Of a stretch of 64,000 nucleotides of DNA, positions 33,274 to 45,180 are shown one piece after another. The notes below the pieces were generated by a model, which was not told the DNA's origin, did not search any database, and was given only the letters and a program-made list of their open reading frames with translations. How positions within the stretch are numbered: the first letter of the stretch is position 1; each line of letters opens with the position of its first letter. The stretch covers positions 78,174 to 142,173 of the forward strand of contig WION01000123.1 of assembly GCA_015039365.1 (NCBI GenBank), written 5' to 3'. Source of the stretch: Amanita rubescens (lineage: Eukaryota; Basidiomycota; Agaricomycetes; Agaricales; Amanitaceae). The translations under genes and the position numbers were made by a program.

Positions 33274-34876
33274 CGAGTGGAAATTTTCCGGATTGTACCG
33301 AGAAATAATTAGACCGGAGAGTGCCGTACGTTTATAGCGTAAATTGACTGTGGATGCGTTCTATATGAAAACAAGCTTAAAGATGTCATAAGTTCTAAAT
33401 TCGCTAAGCATGTGGTAGCAGGTGGTAGCATGTGGCCTCCCGTCCCTTACACCCGGCTTTCCACAGTCTCGGATGGGGCACGGTCAGTTACGTAACGACG
33501 CTCAACTATCGCCACTGGCTAGGTTCACCTTAAATTTTAAGGCAAAAGGTAAGGGTTCAAGCTTCAAGTGTCTCACTTCGCAGAGTTTGCAAATACAACT
33601 GTTGGTATCGGAGTATGTGGGAACATACGGGAACGTGTCACAGAATGTCACGCGCGTTTCGTAGCCTACGATCGCGATCGATGATCGAGTCTTTCAAAAC
33701 GTTCAACGCAGTCGCGCCGCAGTTAGTAATGGTGAGCATTTGCTAATGCTTTACTAATTTGTGCTATATCATCCCAAGCCTTTGTATTTATTTTTGACAC
33801 GCCGACGGCGGTGAATGGTACGGAGGACTGGTATTGTGTCGCTCCCGTGGTCTCTCCCAAGAGGTTCTTCGTCTCCTTCTTTTGGTCCATTTTTCGTGCA
33901 TTGGAAGCAGTCGATGCCATTTCCGCCACTGCACTTAATAAGCTACGTGATACCAATATACATGGATCTATTAACGAGAACACCCCTCACGGCATTACCA
34001 TCCTCGATCTACAGCGGTATTCCGCCCTTTCCGCACGAGAGAATATTGTATGCCTGATAGCTCTCAGTTTTTGTTTATGGCTGGGTACGTCGAATTTTTT
34101 AAGTTCAGGGGGTCTGACCTGAGCCATGTACCGGCATTCGTGATGGACGAGACGCAAAACGATGTACGGCTTCGCCAAGGGAATGCAGGCCGGTTGTTCC
34201 GGACATCCTAAATACCTCACTCAGTCTTCCGGTGCGACTCCGAATTTATCTTTGCATCGAGGGGTTGAATATAATTATCTGGGATGGACGCTGCTTACGC
34301 CCAAGGCGATCGGATCGGCGTGAATTCGGTGCCGGATCGATGCCGGATCGGACTTGCGTCCTTTTCGTAGCATGTGCCGTGCCACTGTGTCGTCTCTCCG
34401 TGCTCCGCATGTCACTCCTTTTTTTACGGACGGCGAACAAGAACAAGAACACAGGTCATTTGCTCGTTTTCTCGGGCGATCACCGTTAGAGTGCTCATGC
34501 GGGACCAAAAATACTTTTGTGGAAGAATGAATTCGCGTTTAGCCAGGTCGGTCGACCTGTCCATCCGGCGGCGCAACGCACATCGGCAATTAAGTAAAAT
34601 AAAAAAAATATGATACATTCTGTCAATAAAACAATATGAACGACATACGAACTAGGGATTCCTGTGCATCAACCAAATTCGCTTATAAAACATAGGGAAT
34701 TATTGCTACAGCATATATGAAGCAGTCAAGATGGCAGAATACAAGGGGAGAATAGCGGGGTAGACCGATAAATAAGTCGCTTCAGAGGGTAAAAGTCTAG
34801 ATAAATATAGAGGAAACTTCCTTCTACGGTGGCCGTTTTTTCATTTTCGTATCAGTCGTCAATCCCCCCGAAGAAT
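33274..34876. other. Intergenic 1.6 kb, no gene recognised
   Basis: Several frames of 60-100 codons overlap here on both strands without recognisable motifs or consistent splice sites. There is no repeat worth reporting. Confidence 0.4.
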
Positions 34877-35783
34877 TTAGGAGTAGCGCGTATGATCCTG
34901 AGACCTGCCATATGGGTAGATGGCCCCGTCTTCAGTTTTCAGCGTGCCCCAGGCACCTGCCATAGAGGGCTGAGTTTGTCCTGGGTACATGTTCGCCATA
35001 TTTTGTGGTATCATGTATTGGTAGTGGTCAACTGGACTGTTTGTGTTCGAACTCTCTGGAGACGTCGATTGACGCGGGTGAGAAACAGAGTAGCGAGATC
35101 CACTACCCATGGATTGAGTATAGGAAACTTGTTTGTGTTGTGGCATCATGGAAGAGCTCATACGAACACCTTGTGACATTCCGAGGACGAAGTCGGGGAA
35201 AGGAGTTTGCAAAAACAGTGCACCGACAAGCATAGCGGTGGAATTTTGGGCAGGGTAAATAATGATCCCAGCACCAGGAATAGCGTCAACGTTCCAACTT
35301 GCAATGGCAATCTGTTAAGAATAGCGTCAGATTCCCAACCTCGAGGAGGGTCAGTTCAGCAAAGGAAATGCTCTCACGGTCTGAGTCTCAAAGAGGATTC
35401 TAGATAACGAGCGAAAGTTACTCTGATTCACTGCATTGCTATTTGGATCCGTAAAATGGGTAGGTATGAACGTGCATGTTGGGGGGTTGTTCTGATTAGC
35501 CCAGGCGAGGAAATCCCTGAGGACAGTCGAGTTGTATTTCACATAAGCGAAGAACTGATACGGCCATAGGTCCATCCTGCTACAAGCTTATCAGATATGG
35601 ACTTCGGCATGAATTGGCCATGTACCTCTCTCCGTCAGTTTCCACTGCAGTGACATAAACTTGTTGGTTACTGTTTCTATCCGAGGCGCGCATCCCGGTA
35701 ACGACGAACGAGCCGCGCCACGGAGCCGCTTGGGATTGGACAACATAAGGCGAGGAGGCGGGGAAGGCGAGGGAATGTGCCAT
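34877..35783 (-). CDS. Three-exon conserved-looking protein, function unknown
   Basis: Exons 35626-35783, 35378-35576 and 34877-35311 (minus strand) join in phase with GT-AG borders, giving 263 residues. The folded part (about residues 1-155) alternates hydrophobic strands and helices: APWRGSFVVTGM, VYVTAVETDGERMDLWPYQF, VLRDFLAWANQNNPPTCTFI, FRSLSRILFETQT, PGAGIIIYPAQNSTAMLVGA. It is followed by a disordered Ser/Pro/Gln-rich tail. The pattern is faintly like the PTOV/ACID fold of Mediator Med25, which would suggest a transcription role, but I do not claim that. The start was chosen at 35783; 35807 is also in frame, and an upstream exon cannot be excluded. Confidence 0.6.
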
Positions 35784-37466
35784 TGTGTGAGGGGATGAGG
35801 ATACCATAAAACATTGACCGGCTCCCTTTAACTATTTCGCGATGGCGCGACCTGCACAGGAAAGGCAATCTTGACCGGTTAACGCAACGGAGTCAAAAGC
35901 TCGGCCGTAAGCAGGATCCACGACGGAACGCAAGGCGTCTATTCAGAAGTCCTCAAAAGTCGCATGGTCGCGTAGCTAGGTGAAAAAGGCACAGATAAAT
36001 TTACTATCTAGGGACTTCAAACTCGTCAGTCCCATCCAAATGGGGCACTTACTTGTATCTTTGAGCGGAGAAGTTGGAAACGTCAAGGTGTCCGAATGTA
36101 AGTCAGGTTCGGGAGTCGTTCGACTTCGCAAACGGTCGCGGCGATTTAACCATGGTTTAAAAAAATCATCACTCGGCAGGATCTCGATGATCATTCCGAC
36201 TAGGCATCGTGAGAGAGATCATGAACAAATGTATTGGCAATGCTATGCTGAACCTCCGAGAGCGCAATTATCGAGGACATACCAAAGCTAGACCTTGTCG
36301 TAACCATTATGACACAGAATTTCAAAACGAAAAAGACCGGGTAACAAGCGTAAAAAAAAACAAGGAAAAAATTCGACGCTGGGCAATCGTTTCAAACCGG
36401 GGAGAGGGGGAAATCAGCCAAGGTCTTAGATGATGGTCAGGGAATAATGATCGTGCCACGTTAATTCCACGTTGTCAAGCCCTCCAGCTACACGTGGCAA
36501 AACAAGCCCGCCGGAGATCTTTCGCTGGCCCGCCCGCGCTGCACAAATATAGAAAAGCTCCCAGCGGCCCATCAATCTACGAGAAATCGACTCACACGTC
36601 AATGATCTCGAGTGTCAGGCGCTGATGACGCGCCTTCACGTGTGCAAAGCGCGTCTGACCGACGTGCCTGTTCGTACGTGATTCCAGGTCACCTGTTGCG
36701 TCGGGGCGGAATGATAAGATTGCTTGTTAGCCGCGGTTCGGCAGTCCACTTAAGCGCCAGGTGAAGGCAGCATATCTCGGAATTCCAATTATCTCACCAG
36801 CATCGACCCTAAGTCCTGTGCCTGCCTACAAGCTCGAATACTCAGCATCACGTCCGTTAACGACGACGAGCTGAGCCTTTTCAGGCAACCGAGCAGACCA
36901 GGATATGTTTTACGCGGCCCGATGTTTTAAGATGCCGCCAAAGGCTAATTCGTCACTTGCTCGCAATGTGCTTCTCATGCAGGCTGTGCTGGTCAGGGCG
37001 CAAGTGCAATCCGAGAGACTGGCCGGGAAGACTGGTGATCAGGGCTGATGATCCTGGCTTTAGTAGTACACGCCGTCGCATATTGTTTCGCCCTAAGCCC
37101 TGGCAGCCTAGTAGGGTCGACGCTGTGTCCATATGCTCTGGCACAGCCAAATGTCCAAGCTCTACATGGATCCGAAAATTATGACGTCGGAGAATGATGC
37201 ATCTGATGAGTCTATCACACAGAATGATTGATCCAAAAGACTGAATGCCCTCCGTATTCGTTACAAAGATCAATTTAATATTACAGCGCTCATCAAATCG
37301 ACGGAGATAGCGTATGTACAATATTTCCTAGATGCTCTTCATGGGGAAAATAGAAAGAAATACACGATGGCGCGGAAACGGCGGATATGCCAATGGGTCA
37401 AGGATTGCGACGTGTTTTTGAAACTGGGGTAGAGTGAACAGAATGTACCTTTGAAGAAGCGGTGAA
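35784..37466. other. Intergenic 1.7 kb, no gene recognised
   Basis: A 122-codon frame at 36953-37321 (minus) has no motif and no splice link that I can defend. The last exon of the coiled-coil gene may lie at about 37330-37412, after a CCCCAG acceptor. Confidence 0.4.
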
Positions 37467-40400
37467 TTAAACGATTGGGCGACAGTGAAAGGGGAAACAC
37501 ACCTTATCGTCGAGTTCCGCCAATGACTGCATTTGAACCTCACGGAGCTTCGCAAACGATTCCCTCAGAAACTCAATCGTTCTTTCATCCCCCTGTTTTG
37601 AGCTTCTAAGATCCAGGATATCTTCCTCCGCGTCAGATGCCCTGCTAATTGCCGCCGCGAGCTCCGCCTCTAGGTTTGTGGCTCTCTGGGTTTCAGCATG
37701 CAAGTTCTCCCGGACATCCGAAAGTTCCTGAGTCCGCACATCCAGCTCACCCTGGAGCTTACTGTGCGCAGTTCGTACAGACCACATTTGCAGTGATAGG
37801 CTATCAATTTCTCGTCGTGTGGCTGCAAGCGATTCTTGCATCGCAGTTACCATTGACTCGCGCGTCGTACGCTCGGCGGAATACCTGGCTTCGGCATCCC
37901 GCAGGGCTTTCTCTGCTTCTTGAATTCTGCCCTGAGCTTCAGCGACCTGCTTTCGTAAACGCGCGATTTCCAATTGGTTTTCGGATGATTTTTGAATGTA
38001 TTCGTTAGCCTTCAACTCCGACATGCTTAATTCCTGTCGTAATTGTTCCACCTCCGCGGCCAGTGACTCAGCGCGTTCCTCGTGCGCAGCTTCGGCTCGG
38101 CGCAGTGCATCGCGCCAAGCGTTCTCGCCATCTCTAGCTTGTTCAAGACTTTCGGTCGCCGCGGTGGCGTCATCCTTCACTTTCGAGAGAGCGCCGTTCA
38201 AAGTCACGACGTTACCTTCGACTTCTTGCAGACGCACTGACAAATCACTGCACTCATTGCATTTCAGTTGATATTTCAAGTCAAGCTCGGCGTGGCTTGA
38301 TGCCAAGCTATCAAGTTCTTCTCGCAACTTGCCGATAGTTAACTCCAAGGACATGGTTTTGTCTCGCAGGCTGCGACTCTCCGTTTGCACATTAGCAAGA
38401 CTTTCAGTGAGCTCTGCTACTTTTGAGTCGCGTTCACCCAAAGTCAAATCGAAGCCGGCGGCACGTGTTTGAAGGGTCGCGAGAGAAGCTTGCGACGAAG
38501 CCAGCAGGGCTTCCTTGGACGTACACTGTTCCGCAAGCAAAGCCCGTTGAGATAAAGCCCCTTCAAGCTGTCGAGTCAACGACACGAATTCGCCTTCCCG
38601 TGTGGCCACCGCTTCACGTAAATCGCTTACTGACGTCTTCTGAACTTGAAATTCTGCCTGTAGCAGCTGAGCTTGATCCTCTTTCTCGCTGAGTTCGAGT
38701 TGAGTACGTTCCAAATCCGCCCTCAGATGTTTCGCTTCCTCTTCTGATAGAGTTATCCTTTTCGAATACCTTGTTAGAGCTTCCTCAGCTTGCTGCAGTT
38801 GCCGTTGCGCGGTGTCCAGCTGCTCCAAGTAGTTGGCTTTCTCAGCCGATAATAAAGCCATCGCTTCTTCATGCTGCCCGACAGTTTGTTCAAGTTCATG
38901 CAAACGAGTAAGAGAAGCTTCCATAGAAGCGCGAATATTTTTTAGTCCTGTGTCTTTAGTGACTAGTTCCGAAGACGCGGAAGATAAACTAGAGCGGAGC
39001 GTCTCGATTTCCTGTTCTGAGCGCGAGACCCGAGAATCGCGGTCCGCGATTTGCCCCTCCAGCTGCGAGACCTGTCCTGATAGCTCCGCAAGGAACTCTT
39101 TATGTTTTTGTACCTCAGTAATTCGGGCCGCCAATGTTTTTTCGAGCATGGAGATCTGTCAAAGATCGCATAATATGTTATTTGTTGACCACATGAAGGA
39201 AAAGTTTGCACAGGCCTTTCCGCCGTCCAAGTGCTCCCGTTTTTCATTCTGCCTCCTCATTTTTTCCATCAATGCTTTCAGATGTGAGATTTCCGCCACG
39301 AGATCCGTATCACGGTCCTGATTTGTGGAGGCAGTGCCTACCGGCGTGACAGGTCGATGACGTTCTAATCGGTTTATAGGAACCGGATCTTCATTGCCCA
39401 TGTGGTCGCCGAAAGATCCTTCCTCTCCCTCCCAATTAGCGCCGGGACTACTTGGAGCCGGCGTGGGTTGTTTGCTGACATCGTGAATAAGCGACCCTGA
39501 TTGCGTGCGTATGACGCTGCTGGAAGGTCGTTGGTGCTCCACGGGCGGAGACGACACATTCCTAGATATATGTAAGTAACTATGGTAACAACAAAGTCAA
39601 AATGTGTACCTATGATAATCGGGACTAGACGGGCGATCCATATCAGATAACGTTTGAGCCATCATTTCGTCGAGTTGACGACGGATCCTCTCCAATTCTT
39701 CATCGCGGGCTTTGAGCTCTGATCTTAAACGTTCTCGCTCTTCCTCTCCATCTATGTCGGTGAGGGGAGAAGTTGCGCGCATCAAAATATTTGCATGCTG
39801 AGTTTCTAAAGTTTGCAGCGCCGCTTTTAGCTAAGCGAAAGGGCAGATTAGATATGGTTTGGGCTAAACAGTATAGCAAGCTACCTCTGATTTTGTCATC
39901 TGCGACACCGATTTCTTGTTGGGCGAAACGGAAGGCCGAGCACGCTTAGCTCTGGCACTGCGATGCGAAGCGGAACTTGGTACCCAGTCGTCATCGTCGA
40001 GATCTTCGCGCAGAGTTTGAGTCGTGCTATATCTAGGGCGTTTCAACCCTCGAACGCTGGGAGTAGTCGGAGAGCGAGTAACGGTTTTCCAGATCCCCTC
40101 TTCGTGCGCTGCGCTTGGCGCGGCAGTGGCTGGAATGGACGACGACCCGCGGGCTGAGACGATACTATACAAATCGGGTAAGTGCTCTGTATCAACGCTG
40201 CATGAACGACACGTTGGTTTGATGTGACTCACGCTTTCTTCCCCACAGGAGTCATTGTAATCGATCCCGACGGGCCAGCTGCTAAGATTCCTTCATTTTC
40301 CTATACATCGCGTAACAAATGTTATCCGGGGTAAGAAACCGCAGATGACGGCGACCAACTCACCAACCGGTGAACAGTTTTGGTTACCCAGCTCGGCCAT

Positions 40401-40698
40401 TGGGGCCCGAGTTTGTCTCGTTGAGCCTCCGCGTTCTTCTTTACTTTAAAAATTATGAGAAACGACATACACGAGGGGAAGACGGCGAACGGTGACCTTG
40501 AGCTCGTAACGTGGCCGGGTGGACAGCATGCCTCCTATGATTTTTACGTACTTGGGAGAACGCTTGTAGAACGCCTGGTGCGGTGAAGATTGAAGAAACA
40601 CGGAGTCAGACTCGGAGGGAAACAATTCCGGTTGTCTCGTAATACTTACGCTCTGCATAAGTATGTTTCGCCGTCTTCGCCGGTTTCAATGCAACCAT
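37467..40698 (-). CDS. Winged-helix-like N-terminus fused to a long coiled coil
   Basis: Exons on the minus strand: 40650-40698, 40497-40574, 40364-40443, 40233-40299, 39885-40164, 39610-39830, 39216-39561 and about 37467-39155. All stay in phase. Residues about 17-82 (VLQAFSQVRKNHRRHAVHPA, then LGPQWPSWVTKTVHRLENEG, then GSITMTPVGKK) look like a winged-helix/linker-histone-type DNA-binding fold. A Ser/Pro/Arg-rich linker with a basic SARAKRARPSVSPNKKS stretch follows. Then come a short coiled coil and about 560 residues of continuous heptads. A chromatin- or chromosome-associated structural protein is a reasonable inference. The intron before the last exon needs a GC donor (39215), and the extreme C-terminus is uncertain. 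Confidence 0.7.
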
Positions 40699-40821
40699 AT
40701 CAGAGGAACAAGCTTTCGCGACGAGTCCGCAAAAAAGTACAACAAATATCCGGAGGGATAGGGTTGCGGGTTGAAGAGAACCGCAGACACGACTTATTTG
40801 ATTTATATGCGTCACCGTCAC

Positions 40822-43800
40822 GTGTTATAATTAGAGGGCGCGGTGCCGGTCTTTACTTATTATGGAAATAGGGCGGGATTCTGATTCAGGTTCGCTCGCA
40901 CTGACTCAGTTGGCTCCACATGGCCCGATCACTCCCGCACTCTATACATGACTCTTTGACAAGGTGCATTCGCAGCTATCCTACGGCATTGACTCGATTC
41001 TGAACAATTTATAATAGCCATTTCTTACGTAGGAGCGATCAAGCGACGCTCGTTCCATTCTGATCGGTGCATTGGAAGGGAACAACGCAAGGCGGGTATA
41101 TGCCGGCTGGCTCGTCACCCACATCTTTGAGTAGGAGCGCGACAACTCCGTGTGCAGGCACACTATACGCGGTGAAGTTTCGGACCGCTGTGCCATTGTC
41201 CGTGTGGGTCCACAAGTCCTAAGATCACGGTTAATCCATACCTTGTGGGGAAAAAGAACAAAAACAGTTACCCTCACGGAATATTGGCGACCAGCACGGA
41301 TCCAGGGAGATTCTGTCAAGTTGAAGAACATGTCCGCAGGCTTATCTAAAACGTTGAGCTGCGCAGTTTCTCAGCTAGTTGCTTATACTTGGATTCGTGG
41401 GTGACGTACGAGCATAAACACGGTTCCACTTTGAGATGGACCACTCCAGTATTGAGCAGGGTGTGCCCAATCGTTCGTCCAATCCGCCTGGCGATAATCA
41501 ATTAGCTCAAATCCGACGAAAAAGGCGGACAAGGGAAAAACTAACGTTGTAACCCCACCTGAACGGCGAAATGCTTTGCCCAACGACAGGATCCTGATTT
41601 ATTGCCACAATCTCTCCGTTCTTCAGAATATCCAAGGTATCAGGAGTCAACTTTGTGAGCTACCCGGGGTGAGGTTGTAAATAATAGACGCTCGAGGCCG
41701 CAAGGTCAACGTACATCTGTTCCAATCTATAGTCACGTCAGTCAATCAACGGGGTGCTATCTGGCATAACTAACCAAAAGGGGCGATTTCATCAACGCCC
41801 ACGCTGTAAAGTGGGTCTTTAATTCGTCATACGTCAGGCCGCCGTTTCCTCTGTTTTTTTGTTCAAAGTGAATTCTTATGGCGTTGAACAAATGACCGAA
41901 CACCTACAGTTGCAACTGAGACAAGAGAGCCACTTTAGACTTTGCGACTTGATTACAATATCTGGTACGCACCATGTCCATATCATTTCTACCATAGAAA
42001 TTCGTCCCCTGAGTTATGAAAGAATTGCTAATAATTGATCAAAATCGGCTCCTCCCCGTACAGCGCAAAACACAAACAAGTTGATAATGGATGCCACGGA
42101 ACCCCAATCTGGAGTTATATCACCTGTCGTCTGCAACCATGTGAGCGAAACCATGATGAAAAAGCAATCGAAAAGTTCATCACCCTCCAACTGTGTCCTA
42201 AAGTGGCGCCCCAACTGCAAACGTAACAGTTCAGTCCCGCTAGCGCGATGGTCGTCAAAACGATTGCTCACAGCCATGGTTGATTCTATACGATCATAAA
42301 TCGTAAGAATGAATTGACAAGCCAATGTGTACAACATACCCAGCCCCACTCGCACAACGAGAATACGAACGGCGGTTTTCCGGTTGTACTTGACAATTCG
42401 GCGAGCGCGTCAGCCATGCGCCGATACTCTATTAGACTCTGTGCGTCACTAATCCACATATTGCACAAGTTGCACTTACTGCCGACAATGCCTTCACGAA
42501 TGATATCGTCGTACGGGACTAGGGACGTTGTGATAAGAAATAAGGAAAAGCAAGGCAACGGCGACCGTTCCTTACTTGCACAATTGTCATACCTGCCGAT
42601 TGCGTTAATAAGCATCTATTCCACATAGTATGTTCAAGAACGCACTTCAGATAATCAAACCCCCAATCCTGGAACGTCGTTGCATCTCGCAATTCGTTCA
42701 TGAACGATCCAGGAAATCCACCACAAGTGAACCACCCGGAATCGCTATACTAATAACCCGATAAATTAACGTCAGGAGAATAATCAACGGTGCGAACACG
42801 TACAATTCCGGTCTTGCTGAAAAAAGTAGATGATTGATTGAGCTTACATCAATACACTGTTGTAAATGCCACGACTTACAAACCAAGAGCGTGTATCTTG
42901 TCCGTGAGAGTGCGCATGCCGCTCTTGAACTTGACTGAATCTGCGTGTGGTGGGACTTGAGGTGATATCCTTGTTAACAATGGACCAACGACACCCACCT
43001 GCGACAATGTACCCATCCGCCGATCGGTTCTTCTCTGCGTAACAATCGTCGATGTTGACATAGGTATACCCAGCATCCTATGTGTCCAATGAGCCGCGCA
43101 TTGAACGACCTACTAAGACTGAACGTACCAATAGTCCCAGATTTTTCATCGCTACCGCTTGGCTGTATACCAAATCTTCACTGATATTACACTGTGAGAA
43201 CGCCTCAACATCGGGTCTCAATTCGAAATTCAATGACAACGTACATGGAATGCATTCCAAGCTTGAGTGAGCGTATTGTAAGATTTCAGAATCAACAATT
43301 TCTAATAAAAGACTCACTGTTGTATCCCAGGACTGAATGGGGAAACCGAGTGATCAGTCTGGTGATATGATTTAAATAAGTTTTGTCTTACTTGGAAGTT
43401 TCGCTACTCCATTGTTGAGCGCGTGGACCGCCGTAGTGGGGGTGGAGATGTAGTGCCCACAGTGCCGCAAAGGCCGAAAAGAGTGGTGTGGAGAGCATCG
43501 AGGCCTAAGTAGTAGTTCGGGACTAAGAGCGAGCTATTTATTGGTTACGTTTGGCCGCTAACCCCTACTGGTGACTCAGAGGCTAAACCGCTAAAGGGCA
43601 TAGGGACCCGACGGTGCCATTGGGTTCACCGCGCGTGCCGCACGACCGTGACGCGACGTGGCGGGATGAAAAGTCCAAGATGACTGAACGTAAGTATGCT
43701 TCGCAGGCTCGCGAGTGGTGCAAGTTTTCTTCGAGAAGCCGTGGACCAAACAGCAGGGTCGCGCGTTTATTTTCATATTTAAAATTTAGGCTTTAGCCTA
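40822..43800. repeat. Segmental duplication, copy 1 (alpha-galactosidase unit)
   Basis: The unit is directly repeated at 45181-48120, offset about 4.3 kb. It starts just downstream of the gene with the shared segment TATTATGGAAATAGGGCGGG, continues through the whole gene and ends about 300 bp upstream of its start codon. Introns are also conserved between copies, so this is a DNA-level duplication rather than retroposition. Confidence 0.9.
41039..43498 (-). pseudogene. GH27 alpha-galactosidase, copy 1, frameshift in the signal-peptide exon
   Basis: About 16 short exons can be followed. They encode the GH27 landmarks: CDINEDL, GYTYVNIDDCYAEKNRSADG, the acid/base-region KYDNCA after [25 protein letters not shown], a Gly-rich LGNGGL, FTAWALMKSPLL, and INQDPVVGQ. 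A C-terminal beta domain ends FQCTDQNG. Such enzymes are secreted and remove terminal alpha-galactose from plant galactosides. The body of the gene is intact, but an extra base at about 43435 shifts the frame inside the signal peptide compared with copy 2, and no alternative ATG restores it. It is either a recent pseudogene or carries a sequence error. Confidence 0.8.
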
Positions 43801-43911
43801 ATATGGCTTGCCACGTCGCATAAAGGACCCGTAGACCTCTCTAACCCATACTATCTATTTACCTTGCGCTCACAATCACGGCCACAAATTACACAACCTT
43901 CCACTGTCCGT

Positions 43912-45000
43912 CATGAAGACGGTTCTCGTCCGTGATTTCGATGGTAACACCTTGTTTGGTACGTGTTAAAATACAATGGTATCTGATAAGGCCTTCTGAC
44001 CTGCTCTAGAATTCTGGCAATATGGTCTCATTGACTCGCAAGACCATTTATCCGAAAGAGACTGGGAGGTTTCGAATATGATGAATACGAGCCTACTCGG
44101 CGAGGGGCCCATTGTCTTCCGAACCGTGAAATTCCTCTCCCCGGAACATACATACTTCTTCAACCAGGCATGTATTGTCTCTCTATCTTCATGATATATG
44201 CTTCTTCACATAGTTTATTCTCCAATCCATGTAGACTTGACACCTGATTCGGCTCGCGTCCGTCATCCAGTTCCTTTACGCGAAAATTCGGATGTATGCT
44301 GCACACTGTATAGGGGCGCATATAACTAATGTTCTGATTGGTTTTCTGCAGATATCGGCCTTCCAACAACGTGTACGTGACTGTGATCCTTGCTGCCTCA
44401 TACTCGGTTAAAGCACGTATATACTTGTTTTCGGGAAACCCACATTTTCCCTTCTGGATACGAATCCAGGGCATGTTGCATCACCTTTCATCTTTCTTTT
44501 AAGCTAAAACATGACCTGCAGTGGATTGAGAAGGGCTATCCGAATCTTATAACGGATACTGCACCCCTTTCCGAACTTGGTGGAGCGAGCCAGTTCAGAA
44601 TGCGATCTTCGCTCTGATTTGCATAATGCTTGGAGTGATTATCTCATTGCGGTCCTTCCTGAAGTTTGCATTTTCCATTCATCCATGGCATCGTTTCTCA
44701 CTACATTCTGGCTAGCGTGGATACGTGGTTGTCCCATTTATTGCCGGCTACGACGATGTCGCTGGAAAGGCCCTCAAACTCGATCATATTACTGACCCTA
44801 ATTTGCGTCCCCTTGACGAACTTTTCCGCGATCATTTGAAACGTAAGAAGGTTGAATACGAGCTTCCATGAAGACGACGATGTGGATCTGTCAAACAACA
44901 TTTGGAGCGGAAAACAGAGTAAAGAACACTTGGAGTTTGAGCTCTCTAGCAGATTGCATGATTTTTGGCAAGGTCGCACAGAGCTGTGTGTGACCTGAAT
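43912..45000 (+). pseudogene. HNH-nuclease-family relic
   Basis: Fragments match the layout of a large mushroom HNH-domain family. An N-terminal exon reads MKTVLVRDFDGNTLF, followed after an intron by EFWQYGLIDSQDHL. There is then a degraded core, FQQRVRDCDPCCLI. The piece LRSDLHNAWSDYLIAVLPE is in a different frame from the preceding VQNAIF, so at least one frameshift is present. The tail is LDHITDPNLRPLDELFRDH, then a Lys/Glu-rich SKEHLEFELSSRLHD. The catalytic His-Asn region is not intact. The role of this family is unknown. It lies between the two alpha-galactosidase copies. Confidence 0.55.
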
Positions 45001-45180
45001 TACAAGCGCTTATTGATGATTTGTGTATTATATGCCCAAGTACTTAAGTCGTTATTTTCCTGATTACTCTCTGAAGCTTCACGCTGAGGGTCCACCGGCA
45101 CCTGCGGCCTTTAATGAGCCCGTGTCTTGCCTCTTAAACATAGAAGGCAACAGAGTCGTTCAGGGGTTGAAGAAAATCAC

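Noticed and set aside
36953..37321. 122-codon minus-strand frame downstream of the coiled-coil gene
   Set aside because: No motif, no splice link in phase, and composition like the surrounding intergenic DNA.
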